Source: Serratia sp. H1w (GTDB taxonomy: Bacteria > Pseudomonadota > Gammaproteobacteria > Enterobacterales > Enterobacteriaceae). From it: DNA of 64,000 nucleotides. This document shows, in pieces, positions 9,600 to 21,817 of the stretch (the first letter of the stretch is position 1; each line of letters begins with the position of its first letter). Position numbers and translations under genes: made by a program. The stretch lies in the NCBI RefSeq assembly GCF_000633355.1, contig NZ_AYMQ01000045.1:62001-126000 (forward strand), read 5' to 3'. The notes below the pieces were generated by a model. It was not told the origin of the DNA. It ran no database searches and worked only from the letters and a program-made list of their open reading frames with translations.

Positions 9600-11624
9600 A
9601 TGCGATTAAACCCCAGCCAACAACAAGCCGTCGAATTCGTTACCGGGCCCTGCCTGGTGCTGGCCGGTGCCGGTTCCGGCAAAACGCGTGTGATCACCAA
9701 TAAAATCGCCCATCTGATCCACCAGTGTGGTTATCAGGCCAAACATATCGCCGCCGTGACCTTTACCAACAAGGCAGCGCGCGAGATGAAAGAGCGTGTG
9801 GCGCAAACCATGGGGCGCAAAGAGTCGCGTGGCCTGATGATCTCAACCTTCCATACGCTGGGGCTGGAAGTGATCAAACGCGAATATGCCGCGCTGGGGA
9901 TGAAATCCAATTTCTCGCTGTTTGACGATCAGGATCAGCTCGCGTTGCTGAAAGAATTGACCGAGAAGTGGCTGGAAAATGACAAAACATTGGTGGCGCA
10001 GCTGATTTCGACCATTTCCAACTGGAAGAACGATCTGGTGGATCCGCAACGGGCCATGGGGCTGGCGCGCTCCGAGCGGGACAAACTGTTTGCCCACTGT
10101 TACGGGCTGTACCATGACCATATGAAGGCCTGTAACGTACTGGATTTTGACGATCTGATCCTGCTGCCCACCTTGTTGCTACAGCGTAATGAGGAAGTGC
10201 GCGAACGCTGGCAGAACCGGATCCGCTATCTGCTGGTGGATGAATATCAGGACACCAACACCAGTCAGTATGAGCTGGTGAAACTGCTGGTGGGCAACCG
10301 CGCACGTTTTACCGTGGTGGGGGATGACGATCAGTCCATTTACTCCTGGCGTGGGGCACGCCCGCAAAACCTGGTGTTGTTACAGGAAGATTTCCCAGCG
10401 TTACAGGTCATCAAACTGGAGCAGAACTACCGTTCCAGTGAACGTATTCTGAAGGCCGCCAACATACTGATTGCCAACAACCCGCACGTATTCGAGAAAC
10501 GCCTGTTCTCCGAGCTGGGCTACGGCGAAGAGTTGAAGGTGGTGACGGCTAACAATGAAGATCATGAGGCCGAACGGGTGGTGGGGGAGCTGATCGCCCA
10601 TCACTTTGTGAAGAAAACCAATTATGGCGACTACGCGATCCTTTATCGCGGTAACCACCAGTCGCGGTTGTTTGAAAAAATGCTGATGCAGAACCGCATT
10701 CCGTACAAGATTTCCGGCGGCACGTCGTTCTTCTCGCGTCCGGAAATCAAGGATTTGCTGGCCTATCTGCGGGTGCTGACCAATCAGGATGACGACAGCG
10801 CCTTCCTGCGCATCGTCAACACGCCAAAGCGGGAAATTGGCCCGGCGACGCTGCAAAAGCTGGGGGAGTGGGCCAATCAGCGCAACAAGAGCCTGTTCCG
10901 TGCCAGCTTCGATCTTGGCCTGGGCCAGTATTTGACCGGCCGGGGATTGGAGTCATTACAGCGTTTCACTCATTGGTTGGAAGGGATTATCCAGATGGTG
11001 GAGCGTGAGCCGGTGGCGGCAGTGCGCGATCTGATCCGTGGCGTCGACTATGAAAGCTGGCTGTTTGAAACCTCGCCCAGCCCGAAAGCGGCCGAAATGC
11101 GCATGAAAAACGTCAACACGCTGTTTGGCTGGATGACCGAGATGCTGGAAGGCAACGATCTGGACGAGCCGATGACGCTGACCCAGGTGGTCACGCGCTT
11201 TACTCTGCGCGACATGATGGAGCGCGGCGAAAGCGACGAAGAGTTGGATCAGGTACAACTGATGACCCTGCATGCCTCCAAGGGGCTGGAGTTCCCCTAT
11301 GTGTTCCTGGTGGGAATGGAGGAGGGGTTATTGCCACATCAGAGCAGTATTGATGAGGATAATGTCGATGAAGAGCGACGTTTGGCCTATGTGGGGATCA
11401 CACGCGCCCAGAAAGAACTGATTTTCACCCTGTGCCGTGAACGTCGCCAATACGGCGAGTTGGTACGCCCTGAGCCCAGCCGTTTCCTGTTGGAACTGCC
11501 GCAGGATGATTTGGCCTGGGAGAGCGAGCGCAAGGTGGTGAGCCCGCAAGAGCGGATGCAGAAAGGGCAGAGCCATTTGGCCAGCGTGAAAGCGATGTTG
11601 GCCAAGGCCAAAGGCGGTAGCTGA
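9600..11624 (+). CDS. rep: ATP-dependent DNA helicase Rep
   Basis: Rep is a 3'-5' SF1A helicase that travels with the replisome and clears proteins ahead of the fork. At 674 residues it matches E. coli Rep (673). It has Walker A GAGSGKT (about 23-29), the TxGx region MISTFHTLG, Walker [10 protein letters not shown], motif [18 protein letters not shown], motif IV EQNYRS, motif [13 protein letters not shown] and motif VI VGITRAQ. It is distinguishable from UvrD in this window by its shorter C-terminus and N-terminus [13 protein letters not shown]. It is followed by a block of repeats and convergent gppA. Confidence 0.97.
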   Translation: MRLNPSQQQAVEFVTGPCLVLAGAGSGKTRVITNKIAHLIHQCGYQAKHIAAVTFTNKAAREMKERVAQTMGRKESRGLMISTFHTLGLEVIKREYAALGMKSNFSLFDDQDQLALLKELTEKWLENDKTLVAQLISTISNWKNDLVDPQRAMGLARSERDKLFAHCYGLYHDHMKACNVLDFDDLILLPTLLLQRNEEVRERWQNRIRYLLVDEYQDTNTSQYELVKLLVGNRARFTVVGDDDQSIYSWRGARPQNLVLLQEDFPALQVIKLEQNYRSSERILKAANILIANNPHVFEKRLFSELGYGEELKVVTANNEDHEAERVVGELIAHHFVKKTNYGDYAILYRGNHQSRLFEKMLMQNRIPYKISGGTSFFSRPEIKDLLAYLRVLTNQDDDSAFLRIVNTPKREIGPATLQKLGEWANQRNKSLFRASFDLGLGQYLTGRGLESLQRFTHWLEGIIQMVEREPVAAVRDLIRGVDYESWLFETSPSPKAAEMRMKNVNTLFGWMTEMLEGNDLDEPMTLTQVVTRFTLRDMMERGESDEELDQVQLMTLHASKGLEFPYVFLVGMEEGLLPHQSSIDEDNVDEERRLAYVGITRAQKELIFTLCRERRQYGELVRPEPSRFLLELPQDDLAWESERKVVSPQERMQKGQSHLASVKAMLAKAKGGS

Positions 11625-11637
11625 CCCCGAGGATTCT

Positions 11638-11872
11638 CCCCTCACCCCAACCCTCTCCCAAAGGGCGAGGGGGCTGTCCAGCGTTGTTGATAAGCCGGTG
11701 CCGCTACGGGAAACGTTGGAATATTAGCGAACTCGCTCGGTTCCCTCTCCTTGGGGCGAGGGGGCTATCCGGCGTCGTTGATGAGCCCGTGTTGCTTCGG
11801 GAAACGTTGGAATATCAGTGAACTCGAGCGGTTCCCTCTCCTTGGGGAGAGGGTTAGGGTTAGGGTGAGGGG
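11638..11872. repeat. Composite REP-like block with 91-base tandem repeat
   Basis: The space between converging rep and gppA is almost wholly repeats. The outer arms are CCCCTCACCCCAACCCTCTC and its complement-like GGGAGAGGGTTAGGG...GGTGAGGGG. Between them are two copies of a 91-base unit (about 11665-11755 and 11756-11846) that differ at several positions, each containing GGGAAACGTTGGAATAT and ending TTCCCTCTCCTTGG. The whole could fold into a long cruciform and may end both transcripts. Confidence 0.75.
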
Positions 11873-11879
11873 ACTACTC

Positions 11880-13373
11880 TCAGTGCTGCTCTTCTAAAAA
11901 CAGCGGCCAGTGGGCATAGCTCTGCCAATGGCTTTCCTGATCCAGCGCCTCTGCGCGTAGCGGATGCCGTTCCAACCAGCCTTGCGGCAAAATCACATGC
12001 AGCTCTTCATCGTTGGCACGCAAGCGTACCGCAGGCAGGGTATCGTCACGGCGGCGGCTGGCAAAGATGATGGCCAGACGTAACAGACGGCACATGCGCT
12101 GTGCCACACGCGGCGGTACGGCATTCTGTTGGCTTAGCAGCGGTAGATCGAGGGCGTTGCTCTGGTTTTGCAGCAGGGTGGCTAACAGTTTTTTCTGTGC
12201 CGGGGTAAAGCCGGGCAAATCAAGATGGCTGACTAGATAGGCGGCGTGTTGGGGCGCCTGTTTGAAATCGACGCTCAGGCCGATTTCGTGGATCAGACAG
12301 GCCGCATGCAGTAGCTCGCGACATCGCGTATCCAGTTGCCATTCATTGGTGGTTTGCAGACAGAAGTTCGCAGCCAACTGGCTGACACGTTCGGCCTGAT
12401 CGATATCCAGCAGATAACGGCGTTGCAGGTTACGCAACGTGCGGCTGCGGATATCCTGTTCGACCGGCAGATGCAGCATGCCATACACCAGCCCTTCGCG
12501 CAGAGCGCCACCGGCCAGCGTCATACTTTCGATACCCAGCTCCTGGAAAATGGCCAGCAGTATCGACAGGCCGCTTGGGAACACCAAGGCGCGTTCCAGC
12601 GTCAGCCCTTCGATTTCCAGTTCTTCCAGCTTGCCACATTGAATGGCCCGCTGTTTTAACTGCCGCAGCTTGGGCAAGGTAATGCGTTCATCCATTCCCT
12701 GCGCCACCATGATTTCCTGTAGCGCTTGCACGGTACCGGATGCGCCGACGCAAATCTGCCAGCCATGTTGACGAAGTTGTGGGACGATGGGCCGCACCAT
12801 TTCACGCGCGGCCTGTTCGGCGGCTTCGAAATTATCCCGCTCCAGATTGCGATCGCTGAAGAAGCGCTCAAGCCAGGTGACACAGCCCATCGAAAGGCTA
12901 TACAACTGCGCGGCCTGCGCTCCAGTGCCTGCAACCAACTCCGTGCTGCCACCCCCGATATCGACCACCAGACGCCGATCAGGGCCGCCGGTAGTGTGGG
13001 CAACGCCATGGTAAATCAGGCGGGCTTCTTCTTCGCCGCTGATGACCTGCACGGGGCAGCCAAGGATGGTTTCGGCGGTTTGCAGGAATTCGGCTGCGTT
13101 ATTAGCCAGGCGTAGCGTTGCAGTAGCGACGACCCGGATCTGATCGCGCGGGATGTCCTGCAGGCGTTCCGAGAACAGCCGCAAGCATTGCCACCCGCGC
13201 TGCATGGCTTCCTGTGACAGGTGATTGTGCTGATCCAGCCCGGCCGCCAGGCGCACTTTGCGCTTGATGCGAGCCAGCGTCTGGATACTGCCAGCCACCT
13301 CACGTACCACCAACATATGGAAACTGTTGGAACCCAGATCGATGGCGGCATAGAGGGTGCTGGAACCTGGCAT
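11880..13373 (-). CDS. gppA: pppGpp 5'-phosphohydrolase / exopolyphosphatase GppA
   Basis: GppA converts pppGpp to ppGpp in the stringent response and can degrade polyphosphate. At 497 residues it fits the Ppx/GppA family (E. coli 494). It has the two ASKHA nucleotide-binding motifs, [15 protein letters not shown] near the start and [14 protein letters not shown] around 145-158, and a C-terminal HD-like helical region with [12 protein letters not shown]. It is transcribed after rhlB with a 9-base gap, as in E. coli, so the two are probably one operon. Confidence 0.96.
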   Translation of the reverse strand: MPGSSTLYAAIDLGSNSFHMLVVREVAGSIQTLARIKRKVRLAAGLDQHNHLSQEAMQRGWQCLRLFSERLQDIPRDQIRVVATATLRLANNAAEFLQTAETILGCPVQVISGEEEARLIYHGVAHTTGGPDRRLVVDIGGGSTELVAGTGAQAAQLYSLSMGCVTWLERFFSDRNLERDNFEAAEQAAREMVRPIVPQLRQHGWQICVGASGTVQALQEIMVAQGMDERITLPKLRQLKQRAIQCGKLEELEIEGLTLERALVFPSGLSILLAIFQELGIESMTLAGGALREGLVYGMLHLPVEQDIRSRTLRNLQRRYLLDIDQAERVSQLAANFCLQTTNEWQLDTRCRELLHAACLIHEIGLSVDFKQAPQHAAYLVSHLDLPGFTPAQKKLLATLLQNQSNALDLPLLSQQNAVPPRVAQRMCRLLRLAIIFASRRRDDTLPAVRLRANDEELHVILPQGWLERHPLRAEALDQESHWQSYAHWPLFLEEQH

Positions 13374-13382
13374 AGTTATCTA

Positions 13383-14672
13383 TCAGCCCGAACGTTTACG
13401 GTTGTTACGCGGCGCACCACCACGACGTGGCGCGGAAGAGTTACGGCGTGGGCCGTTATTGCCACGTGGGCGCACCAGGCGCTTAGGTGCAGGCAGATCG
13501 CTCATCAGCGCATCGCTGTTGTACTTGCTCACAGGAATGCTGTGGCCGGTATAGGTTTCGATGGCTGGCAGGTTAAGCGCGTACTCTTCACAGGCCAGGC
13601 TGATGGAGTGACCGCTTTCACCCGCGCGGCCAGTACGGCCAATACGGTGTACGTAGTCTTCGCAGTCGTCCGGCAGATCGTAGTTGAAGACGTGAGTCAC
13701 CAACGGGATATGCAGGCCGCGTGCGGCGACATCGGTGGCGACCAGGATATCCAGGTTGCCTTTGGTGAAGTCATCCAGAATACGCAGGCGTTTTTTCTGC
13801 GCCACGTCGCCGGTCAGCAGGCCTACGCGGTGACCGTCAGCGGCCAGATGGCCCCAGATGTCTTCACAGCGGTGCTTGGTGTTGGCGAAGATGATGCAGC
13901 GATCTGGCCACTCTTCCTCGATCAGCGTCTGTAACAGGCGCATTTTTTCTTCGTTGGAAGGGTAGAACAGCTCTTCCTTAATGCGGTGGCCGGTTTTCTG
14001 TTCCGGTTCAACTTCCACATATTCGGCATTGTTCATCTGCTCAAAGGCCAGTTCGCGTACGCGATAGGACAGGGTGGCAGAGAACAACATGTTCAGGCGT
14101 TGATCGACCGCAGGCATGCGGCGGAACAGCCAACGGATATCTTTGATAAAGCCCAGATCGTACATGCGGTCGGCTTCATCAAGCACCACAACCTGGATAG
14201 CACCCAGATCGATATAGTTCTGTTTGGCGTAGTCGATTAAACGACCGGTGGTGCCCACCAGAATATCCACGCCGCTTTCCAGCACCTTCAGCTGTTTGTC
14301 GTAGCCGTCGCCGCCGTAGGCCAGGCCAAGCTTCAACCCGGTAGACTGCGACAGGGCTTCTGCATCGGAATGGATCTGTACTGCCAGTTCACGTGTAGGC
14401 GCCATGATCAAGGCGCGCGGCTGGTTGGTCTGGCGACCTTCTTTCGCCGGGTGGGACAGCAAATAGTGAAAAGTAGACGCTAAAAATGCCAGCGTCTTTC
14501 CGGTACCGGTTTGCGCCTGACCTGCAACGTCGCGCCCACTGAGGGTGAGCGGCAATGCCAACGCCTGGATGGGCGTGCAGTTGTGAAACCCTTTTTTCTC
14601 AAGGGCTTCAAGGACTAACGGGTGCAGGGCGAAGTCGGAAAACTTCTGTTCGGTCAAGTGTGTTTTGCTCAT
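13383..14672 (-). CDS. rhlB: DEAD-box RNA helicase RhlB
   Basis: RhlB is the ATP-dependent RNA helicase of the RNase E degradosome; it unwinds structured mRNA for PNPase. At 429 residues it is near the E. coli length (421). Its motifs are Q-motif FHNCTPIQ, Walker [19 protein letters not shown] in [14 protein letters not shown], and [10 protein letters not shown]. The C-terminal tail is basic and rich in R, G, N and P, fitting RNA binding. It is divergent from trxA with 131 bases between the two starts. Confidence 0.97.
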   Translation of the reverse strand: MSKTHLTEQKFSDFALHPLVLEALEKKGFHNCTPIQALALPLTLSGRDVAGQAQTGTGKTLAFLASTFHYLLSHPAKEGRQTNQPRALIMAPTRELAVQIHSDAEALSQSTGLKLGLAYGGDGYDKQLKVLESGVDILVGTTGRLIDYAKQNYIDLGAIQVVVLDEADRMYDLGFIKDIRWLFRRMPAVDQRLNMLFSATLSYRVRELAFEQMNNAEYVEVEPEQKTGHRIKEELFYPSNEEKMRLLQTLIEEEWPDRCIIFANTKHRCEDIWGHLAADGHRVGLLTGDVAQKKRLRILDDFTKGNLDILVATDVAARGLHIPLVTHVFNYDLPDDCEDYVHRIGRTGRAGESGHSISLACEEYALNLPAIETYTGHSIPVSKYNSDALMSDLPAPKRLVRPRGNNGPRRNSSAPRRGGAPRNNRKRSG

Positions 14673-14803
14673 AGTGTGGTAGAATATCAGCTAACTATTG
14701 CTTTACGAAAGCATATCCGTTGAAATAAAAGCGGTGAAATAAAATCACCCAAGTTGGTTTGATGCTACACCAACAAGGTAGACCTAATCCTGTGGAGTAG
14801 AAC

Positions 14804-15130
14804 ATGAGCGATAAAATTATTCACCTGACTGACGACAGCTTCGATACCGATGTACTGAAAGCCGAAGGGCCTATCCTGGTCGATTTCTGGGCTGAATGGT
14901 GTGGTCCGTGCAAGATGATTGCTCCGATCCTCGACGAGATTGCCGAAGAGTTCGCCGGCAAGCTGACCATTACCAAACTGAACATCGATCAAAACCCGGC
15001 TACCGCGCCTAAATACGGCATCCGCGGTATCCCGACGCTGTTGTTGTTCAAGAACGGTGAAGTGGCAGCGACCAAGGTCGGCGCGTTGTCCAAGGGCCAG
15101 CTCAAAGAGTTCCTTGAAGCGAATCTGTAA
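14804..15130 (+). CDS. trxA: Thioredoxin 1
   Basis: TrxA is the cytoplasmic dithiol reductant for ribonucleotide reductase, PAPS reductase and others, recycled by thioredoxin reductase. At 108 residues it has the active site WCGPC at about 32-36 and the cis-proline segment [15 protein letters not shown] lies 7 bases before the ATG. It is followed by the long rho leader. Confidence 0.98.
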   Translation: MSDKIIHLTDDSFDTDVLKAEGPILVDFWAEWCGPCKMIAPILDEIAEEFAGKLTITKLNIDQNPATAPKYGIRGIPTLLLFKNGEVAATKVGALSKGQLKEFLEANL

Positions 15131-15576
15131 TTAGGGCGGGAAGCCCCGTGACGGGCGTCTGGAGGGGGATTTTCATTCACCGCTAGACGCCTGCCAAGAA
15201 GCGTGTTAAGTTTAACCATACTGCATTTAGAACTTGCCATAAGTATTAAATCTAAAGAGTCTGAATCTAAGCATTACTCTACGTTGAACCATCGGCACTA
15301 GCATTTTACTGTGACCCGAGCCGTGTTTTGACGATCAAACGGTTTTACAAAAAATCAGTTTTAAGGCACCTTCGATCTTAAACCGTCAGCGTGTGCGCCC
15401 CAGCTAAGCCATTTCTTACTGCGGTGACCCAGCTTCCCGGCGATCGAACGTCCAGTAACAGGCACGCATACCCGATCAACTTCACTTAGTAGCTTGAAAG
15501 GCGAATGGGTTTAACACGCTGCCATACCATTCACGATACTAGTTCGAGACACACCCCGAGTTTAAGAACCCCCACT
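15131..15576. other. trxA-rho intergenic region and rho leader, 446 bases
   Basis: Just after trxA lies an imperfect hairpin GGGCGTCT...AGACGCC (about 15153-15192) that could terminate trxA. Further on is a hairpin centred near 15330 (CCGTgTTTTGA / TCAAACGG). The long untranslated leader fits the known autogenous, Rho-dependent attenuation of rho in E. coli. I could not identify a homologue of the E. coli rhoL leader peptide. Confidence 0.4.
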
Positions 15577-16836
<1,260 letters not shown>

Positions 16837-16855
16837 TTAAGTAAAATATTCGAGG

Positions 16856-16883
16856 AACGCCACGCCTAGTCGTGGCGTTTTTT
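16856..16883 (+). terminator. Intrinsic terminator of rho
   Basis: A perfect 9-bp stem AACGCCACG / CGTGGCGTT with a 6-base loop is followed by a T run, 19 bases after the rho stop. This is a classical Rho-independent terminator. Confidence 0.9.
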
Positions 16884-17016
16884 GCTTTTGGCGGATACGA
16901 TAAGTAACAGTAAAGGAAAGTAAGTTATTCCTGCGACTTATTGAGAACTCATCTTATTTGCGCCAGTTGTAGCGTTGCAGCAAGACACGTCTTGGCATCG
17001 ATAAGTTGAATGTCTT

Positions 17017-17072
17017 TACCCTATGAGTTTCAAGCGCAGGTAACGACACTGCGGTTTGAAGGGCGGCGGGTA
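17017..17072. repeat. Miniature inverted-repeat element, short copy
   Basis: This 56-base copy has the same ends as the element at 9408-9531: TACCCTATGAGTTTCAAG on the left and TTGAAGGGCGGCGGGTA on the right, plus the shared CGCAGGTAAC. The middle ~68 bases of the long copy are missing, so it looks like an internal deletion derivative. It lies 97 bases upstream of wecA. Confidence 0.6.
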
Positions 17073-17168
17073 TTTTGTCATAGGAAATGACTGAAAGGTT
17101 GCTTGGTCATGTGGCGCGGTTTGTTACCCATGTTAAGCTGCCTCATCTTCTTCAGAGATTTGTTAACC

Positions 17169-18266
17169 GTGAACTTACTCACCATGAGTACTGAAATTCT
17201 TTTTGTTTTTCTGTTTTCTCTGGCTTTTTTATTTGTTGCTCGCAAGGCAGCAAAACCTATTGGTTTGGTTGATAAGCCTAATTATCGCAAACGTCATCAG
17301 GGGTTGATCCCGCTGGTGGGTGGGATTTCAGTTTACGCAGGCATCTGCTTTGCCTTCCTGATCACCGACCAGACGATTGCGCACGGTAAACTCTACCTCG
17401 CCTGTGCTGGCGTCCTGGTTTTCGTCGGGGCGCTGGACGATCGTTTCGATATCAGCGTCAAGATCCGCGCCACCATCCAGGCGTTGGTCGGTATTGCCAT
17501 GATGGTGTTTGCCGGCCTTTATCTGCGCAGCCTTGGCTATGTGTTTGGCGGTTGGGAAATGCAGCTGGGGCCGTTTGGTTACCTGGTGACGCTGTTTGCC
17601 GTATGGGCCGCGATTAACGCCTTTAACATGGTCGATGGTATCGATGGCCTGCTAGGCGGTCTCTCTTGCGTGTCGTTTGGCGCGATGGGGATCCTGCTGT
17701 ATCAAGGCGGCCATAGCGATCTCGCCTTCTGGTGCTTCGCCATGCTGGCGGCCATTGTTCCCTATATTCTGCTCAACCTCGGCATCCTTGGCCGTCGCTA
17801 TAAAGTCTTTATGGGCGACGCCGGCAGTACGCTGATCGGTTTTACCGCCATCTGGCTGCTGGTGCAAAGCTCGCAAGGGCCAAATCATCCGATCAAGCCG
17901 GTGACCGCGCTGTGGATTATCGCCATCCCGCTGATGGATATGATTGCCATCATGTATCGCCGCCTGCGTAAAGGCATGAGCCCGTTCTCGCCAGACCGTC
18001 AACACATCCACCATTTGATAATGCGTGCGGGCTTTACGCCTCGTCAGGCCTTTGTGCTGATCACCTTGGCCGCGGCGCTGTTGGCAGCGATTGGCGTGGT
18101 GGGCGAACGCCTGACTTTCATTCCTGAATGGGTTATGTTGGCATTATTCTTGCTTGCATTCTTTTTCTATGGCTATTGCATCAAACGTGCATGGCGGGTT
18201 GCGCGCTATATCAAACGTCTCAAGCGCCGCCTTCGTCATTCCACGAACAATAAGCAAGTACCTTAA
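17169..18266 (+). CDS. wecA: Undecaprenyl-phosphate GlcNAc-1-phosphate transferase
   Basis: WecA starts ECA (and often O-antigen) synthesis by moving GlcNAc-1-P from UDP-GlcNAc to undecaprenyl phosphate in the inner membrane. The GTG at 17169 gives NLLTMSTEILFVF, aligned with the known WecA N-terminus, and 365 residues (E. coli 367). A longer frame from 17103 would add 22 non-conserved residues. The Mg-binding and catalytic motifs are present: GALDDRFD, NAFNMVDGIDGL and the FMGDAGST loop. There are about eleven membrane segments and a basic C-terminus. First gene of the ECA operon. Confidence 0.96.
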   Translation: MNLLTMSTEILFVFLFSLAFLFVARKAAKPIGLVDKPNYRKRHQGLIPLVGGISVYAGICFAFLITDQTIAHGKLYLACAGVLVFVGALDDRFDISVKIRATIQALVGIAMMVFAGLYLRSLGYVFGGWEMQLGPFGYLVTLFAVWAAINAFNMVDGIDGLLGGLSCVSFGAMGILLYQGGHSDLAFWCFAMLAAIVPYILLNLGILGRRYKVFMGDAGSTLIGFTAIWLLVQSSQGPNHPIKPVTALWIIAIPLMDMIAIMYRRLRKGMSPFSPDRQHIHHLIMRAGFTPRQAFVLITLAAALLAAIGVVGERLTFIPEWVMLALFLLAFFFYGYCIKRAWRVARYIKRLKRRLRHSTNNKQVP

Positions 18267-18287
18267 CCTTGAGGCTTTAGGGCAGTG

Positions 18288-19340
18288 ATGATTCCTGAAA
18301 CAACGTCTGACAAGAATACCCCGGTGGTCGATAACGAGCTCGATATCCGCGGTCTGTGCTGCACCCTGTGGCGTGGCAAAAAATGGATTATCGGTTTTGC
18401 GGTGCTGTTTGCTGCCGTTGCGCTGATCGTTTCCTACCTGGTGAAACAGGAGTGGAGCGCCACGGCGATCACCGATAAACCTACGGTGAATGCGTTGGGG
18501 GGATATTACTCTCAGCAGCAGTTCCTGCGTAATCTGGATCTGCGGACTCTGCCCGCGGTTGCCAGCGATCAGCCAGGTATCGCCGATGAAGCCTATAATG
18601 AATTTATCATGCAGTTGGCCGCCTATGACACGCGCCGTGATTTCTGGCTGCAAAGCGATTACTACAAGCAGCGCCAGGAAGGGGATGCCCGTGCCGATGC
18701 GGCGTTGCTTGATGACCTGATCAACAATATCCAGTTTACGCCGCGCGATGACAAGAAAGTGCTCAACGACAGCGTGAAGCTGACCGCAGAAACGGCGCCA
18801 GACTCCAACCATCTTCTGCGTCAGTATGTTGCCTTTGCCAGCCACCGTGCGGCGCAGCATCTGAACGAAGAGATCCAGGGTGCCTGGGCGGCACGGACTA
18901 CCTCGATGAGTGCCCAGGTAAAGCGTCAGGAAGCGGTAGCCGATGCGGTTTATCAACGCGAACTCAAGACCGTGCAGCAGGCGCTGAAAATCGCCGAGCA
19001 GCAGGGGATTAGCCGTACGCAGACCGATACGCCAGCGGAACAGCTACCTGACTCCGACCTGTTCCTGTTGGGCAAGCCGATGCTGCAAGCGCGCCTGGAA
19101 GGGCTTCAGGCTTCCGGCCCTACGTATGATCTGAGTTACGATCAGAACCGGGCGATGCTGGCAACCTTGAACGTTGGCCCGACGTTGGATGCCAAATTCC
19201 AGACCTACCGTTATTTACGTACGCCGGAAGAGCCGGTGAAACGTGATAGCCCACGCCGGGTATTCTGGCTGATTATGTGGGGCGCAATCGGTGGCCTGGT
19301 TGGTGCGGGCGTGGCTCTGGTACGCCGGCCACGTAGTTAA
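18288..19340 (+). CDS. wzzE: ECA polysaccharide chain length modulator WzzE
   Basis: WzzE is a polysaccharide co-polymerase of the inner membrane that sets the chain length of ECA made by WzyE. It has the Wzz plan: an N-terminal membrane segment (about 35-53, IIGFAVLFAAVALIVSYLV), a long periplasmic helical domain, and a C-terminal membrane segment (about 325-343) just before the end. The ATG at 18288 was preferred to a GTG three bases upstream; either gives 350 or 351 residues (E. coli 348). It follows wecA by 21 bases. Confidence 0.95.
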   Translation: MIPETTSDKNTPVVDNELDIRGLCCTLWRGKKWIIGFAVLFAAVALIVSYLVKQEWSATAITDKPTVNALGGYYSQQQFLRNLDLRTLPAVASDQPGIADEAYNEFIMQLAAYDTRRDFWLQSDYYKQRQEGDARADAALLDDLINNIQFTPRDDKKVLNDSVKLTAETAPDSNHLLRQYVAFASHRAAQHLNEEIQGAWAARTTSMSAQVKRQEAVADAVYQRELKTVQQALKIAEQQGISRTQTDTPAEQLPDSDLFLLGKPMLQARLEGLQASGPTYDLSYDQNRAMLATLNVGPTLDAKFQTYRYLRTPEEPVKRDSPRRVFWLIMWGAIGGLVGAGVALVRRPRS

Positions 19341-19427
19341 CCCATACTATAATAATTTCGCTGTTGGGCTCCTCGGAGCCCAACTTTGCAGGTTCGCCTG
19401 CACTTCACCGACCAAAAGAGATTCGCT

Positions 19428-20558
19428 GTGAAAGTGTTGACTGTTTTTGGCACCAGACCGGAAGCCATTAAAATGGCACCTCTGGTACATGCTCTGGCTC
19501 AGGATGATGCCTTTGAATCAAGAGTCTGCGTTACGGCACAGCATCGTGAGATGCTGGATCAGGTATTGCGTTTGTTTGAAATCGTACCGGATTACGACCT
19601 GAATATTATGAAACCTGGCCAGGGGCTGAGTGAGATCACCTGCCGCATTCTGGAAGGGTTAAAGGGCGTACTGGAGGATTTCAAACCGGACGTGGTGTTG
19701 GTGCACGGTGATACCACGACCACCATGGCGACCAGCCTGGCGGCGTTTTATCAGCGTATCCCGGTGGGACATGTGGAAGCGGGCCTGCGTACCGGTAATC
19801 TCTATTCTCCGTGGCCTGAAGAGGCCAACCGCAAGTTGACGGGGCATTTGGCGATGTATCATTTCTCGCCAACCGAAAACTCACGTCAGAACCTGCTGCG
19901 CGAATCGCTGCGGGACGACCATATTTTCGTCACGGGCAACACCGTGATCGATGCGTTGCTGTGGGTGCGCGATCGCATCATGCACAACCAGGAATTGCGC
20001 GAGAGCCTTGATCAGCGTTATCCGTTCCTGGATGCCAGCAAGAAACTGATCCTGGTTACCGGCCACCGCCGTGAAAGCTTTGGTGGCGGGTTCGAGCGCA
20101 TCTGTAGCGCCCTGGCCGAGATTGCCTGCCAGCACCCAGACGTGCAGGTGGTGTATCCGGTGCACCTCAACCCGAACGTTAGCGAGCCGGTCAACCGTAT
20201 TTTGAAGGGCATCGATAACATCATTCTGATCGATCCGCAGGATTACCTGCCGTTTGTCTATCTGATGACGCGATCTTATCTGATCCTGACCGACTCTGGC
20301 GGCATTCAGGAAGAGGCGCCATCGCTGGGTAAACCGGTGCTGGTAATGCGTGATACTACCGAGCGGCCAGAAGCGGTAGACGCGGGCACGGTACAGCTGG
20401 TGGGCACGGACGTAGCTAAAATTGTTGATGCGGTAACCCGGTTATTGACAGACGAAGGCGAATACCACGCCATGAGCCGGGCGCATAACCCATACGGTGA
20501 CGGGCATGCCTGCCAACGTATCCTCGAAGCTTTAAAGAATCATCAGGTGACACTATGA
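19428..20558 (+). CDS. wecB: UDP-N-acetylglucosamine 2-epimerase
   Basis: WecB interconverts UDP-GlcNAc and UDP-ManNAc, the first step to UDP-ManNAcA. The GTG at 19428 yields [18 protein letters not shown], the conserved N-terminus, and 376 residues, the same as E. coli; a longer frame from 19386 adds 14 unconserved residues. AAAAGAG lies just upstream. Family motifs [32 protein letters not shown] and [12 protein letters not shown] are present. Its stop overlaps the wecC start (ATGA). Confidence 0.97.
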   Translation: MKVLTVFGTRPEAIKMAPLVHALAQDDAFESRVCVTAQHREMLDQVLRLFEIVPDYDLNIMKPGQGLSEITCRILEGLKGVLEDFKPDVVLVHGDTTTTMATSLAAFYQRIPVGHVEAGLRTGNLYSPWPEEANRKLTGHLAMYHFSPTENSRQNLLRESLRDDHIFVTGNTVIDALLWVRDRIMHNQELRESLDQRYPFLDASKKLILVTGHRRESFGGGFERICSALAEIACQHPDVQVVYPVHLNPNVSEPVNRILKGIDNIILIDPQDYLPFVYLMTRSYLILTDSGGIQEEAPSLGKPVLVMRDTTERPEAVDAGTVQLVGTDVAKIVDAVTRLLTDEGEYHAMSRAHNPYGDGHACQRILEALKNHQVTL

Positions 20559-21817
20559 GTTTTAACACTATTTCAGTTATTGGCCTGGGTTATATCGGCT
20601 TGCCAACGGCGGCGGCGTTTGCTTCCCGCAAGAAAAAAGTGGTGGGCGTAGATGTTAACCAGCACGCGGTAGATACCATCAACCGTGGAGCCATCCACAT
20701 CGTCGAACCCGATCTGGATCGCGTGGTAAAAGAAGCCGTTGAAGGCGGTTATTTACAGGCTGTGACTAAACCACTGGCGGCCGATGCTTTCCTGATTGCC
20801 GTGCCAACGCCGTTCAAAGGGGATCACGAACCCGATCTGGCCTATGTCGAAGCTGCCGCCAAGTCACTGGCTCCGGTACTGAAAAAAGGCGACCTGGTGA
20901 TCCTGGAGTCCACCTCACCGGTGGGCGCTACCGAGCAAATGGCATTGTGGCTGGCAGAGGCGCGTAGCGATCTGAGCTTCCCGCAGGATGCCGGTGAGCA
21001 GGCCGATGTCAACATTGCCTACTGCCCTGAGCGTGTGCTGCCTGGTCAGGTGATGGTCGAACTGATCCAGAATGACCGTGTTATCGGCGGCATGACGCCG
21101 AAATGCTCCGAGCGCGCCAGCGCGCTGTACAAAATTTTCCTCGAAGGTGAGTGTGTTATCACCAACTCGCGCACCGCCGAGATGTGCAAACTGACGGAAA
21201 ACAGCTTCCGTGACGTTAATATCGCGTTTGCCAACGAGCTTTCGCTGATCTGCGCCGATCAAGGCATCAACGTGTGGGAACTGATCCGCCTGGCTAACCG
21301 CCACCCGCGCGTCAACATCCTGCAACCCGGCCCAGGCGTGGGTGGACACTGCATCGCCGTGGACCCTTGGTTCATCGTGGCGCAGAACCCGCAGCAGGCT
21401 CGTCTGATCCATACCGCGCGTCTGGTTAACGACGGCAAACCACTCTGGGTGGTCGATCGCGTCAAGGCAGCCGTGGCAGATTGCCTGGCGGCAACCGACA
21501 AGCGGGCTTCCGAAGTGAAGATTGCCTGCTTCGGTCTGGCGTTCAAACCTAATATCGATGACCTGCGTGAAAGCCCGGCGGTTGAAGTGGCTCACCTGAT
21601 TGCCGATTGGCACGTGGGTGAAACCCTGGCGGTAGAGCCAAACGTTGAGCAACTGCCCAAGTCACTGGCAGGCCACGTTACGCTGAAAACACTGCCAGAG
21701 GCGTTGCAGCAGGCAGACGTGATCGTGATGTTAGTCGATCATAAACAATTCAAGGCGATCAAGCCGGAAGAGATTAAGCAGTCCTGGATCGTGGACACCA
21801 AAGGAGTTTGGCGTTGA
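20555..21817 (+). CDS. wecC: UDP-N-acetyl-D-mannosaminuronic acid dehydrogenase
   Basis: WecC oxidises UDP-ManNAc twice with NAD+ to UDP-ManNAcA. At 420 residues it is the E. coli length. An N-terminal Rossmann motif [15 protein letters not shown] starts at about residue 8, and the catalytic cysteine lies in [14 protein letters not shown]. The C-terminal UDP-binding domain contains [16 protein letters not shown]. The start overlaps wecB by 4 bases, and the stop overlaps the rffG TTG start by 4 bases, suggesting translational coupling. Confidence 0.97.
   Translation: MSFNTISVIGLGYIGLPTAAAFASRKKKVVGVDVNQHAVDTINRGAIHIVEPDLDRVVKEAVEGGYLQAVTKPLAADAFLIAVPTPFKGDHEPDLAYVEAAAKSLAPVLKKGDLVILESTSPVGATEQMALWLAEARSDLSFPQDAGEQADVNIAYCPERVLPGQVMVELIQNDRVIGGMTPKCSERASALYKIFLEGECVITNSRTAEMCKLTENSFRDVNIAFANELSLICADQGINVWELIRLANRHPRVNILQPGPGVGGHCIAVDPWFIVAQNPQQARLIHTARLVNDGKPLWVVDRVKAAVADCLAATDKRASEVKIACFGLAFKPNIDDLRESPAVEVAHLIADWHVGETLAVEPNVEQLPKSLAGHVTLKTLPEALQQADVIVMLVDHKQFKAIKPEEIKQSWIVDTKGVWR

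Larger units (their letters stand above)
16837..17168. other. Gap rho-wecA, 332 bases
   Basis: The gap contains the rho terminator (16856-16883), about 130 bases with no clear feature, and the short inverted-repeat element at 17017-17072. The promoter of the ECA operon must lie in this gap or within rho, but I could not place it with confidence. Confidence 0.4.

Noticed and set aside
9600-11624. Possible duplicate of uvrD
   Set aside because: Length, N-terminus and lack of the Tudor-like tail identify it as Rep; uvrD is the separate gene at 44454.
11638-11872. A CRISPR array between rep and gppA
   Set aside because: Only two long diverged copies without regular spacers; the arms are palindromic REP-like sequences and no cas gene is near.
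13221-13934. 237-codon plus-strand frame across gppA and rhlB
   Set aside because: It covers the oppositely oriented ends of two well-conserved genes and has no ribosome site or recognisable family.
15505-15576. Extension of Rho by 24 residues to an upstream ATG, or a leader peptide there
   Set aside because: The extra residues are not part of Rho, whose length is fixed at 419 from the inner ATG; it is in frame with rho and has no match to the E. coli rhoL peptide.
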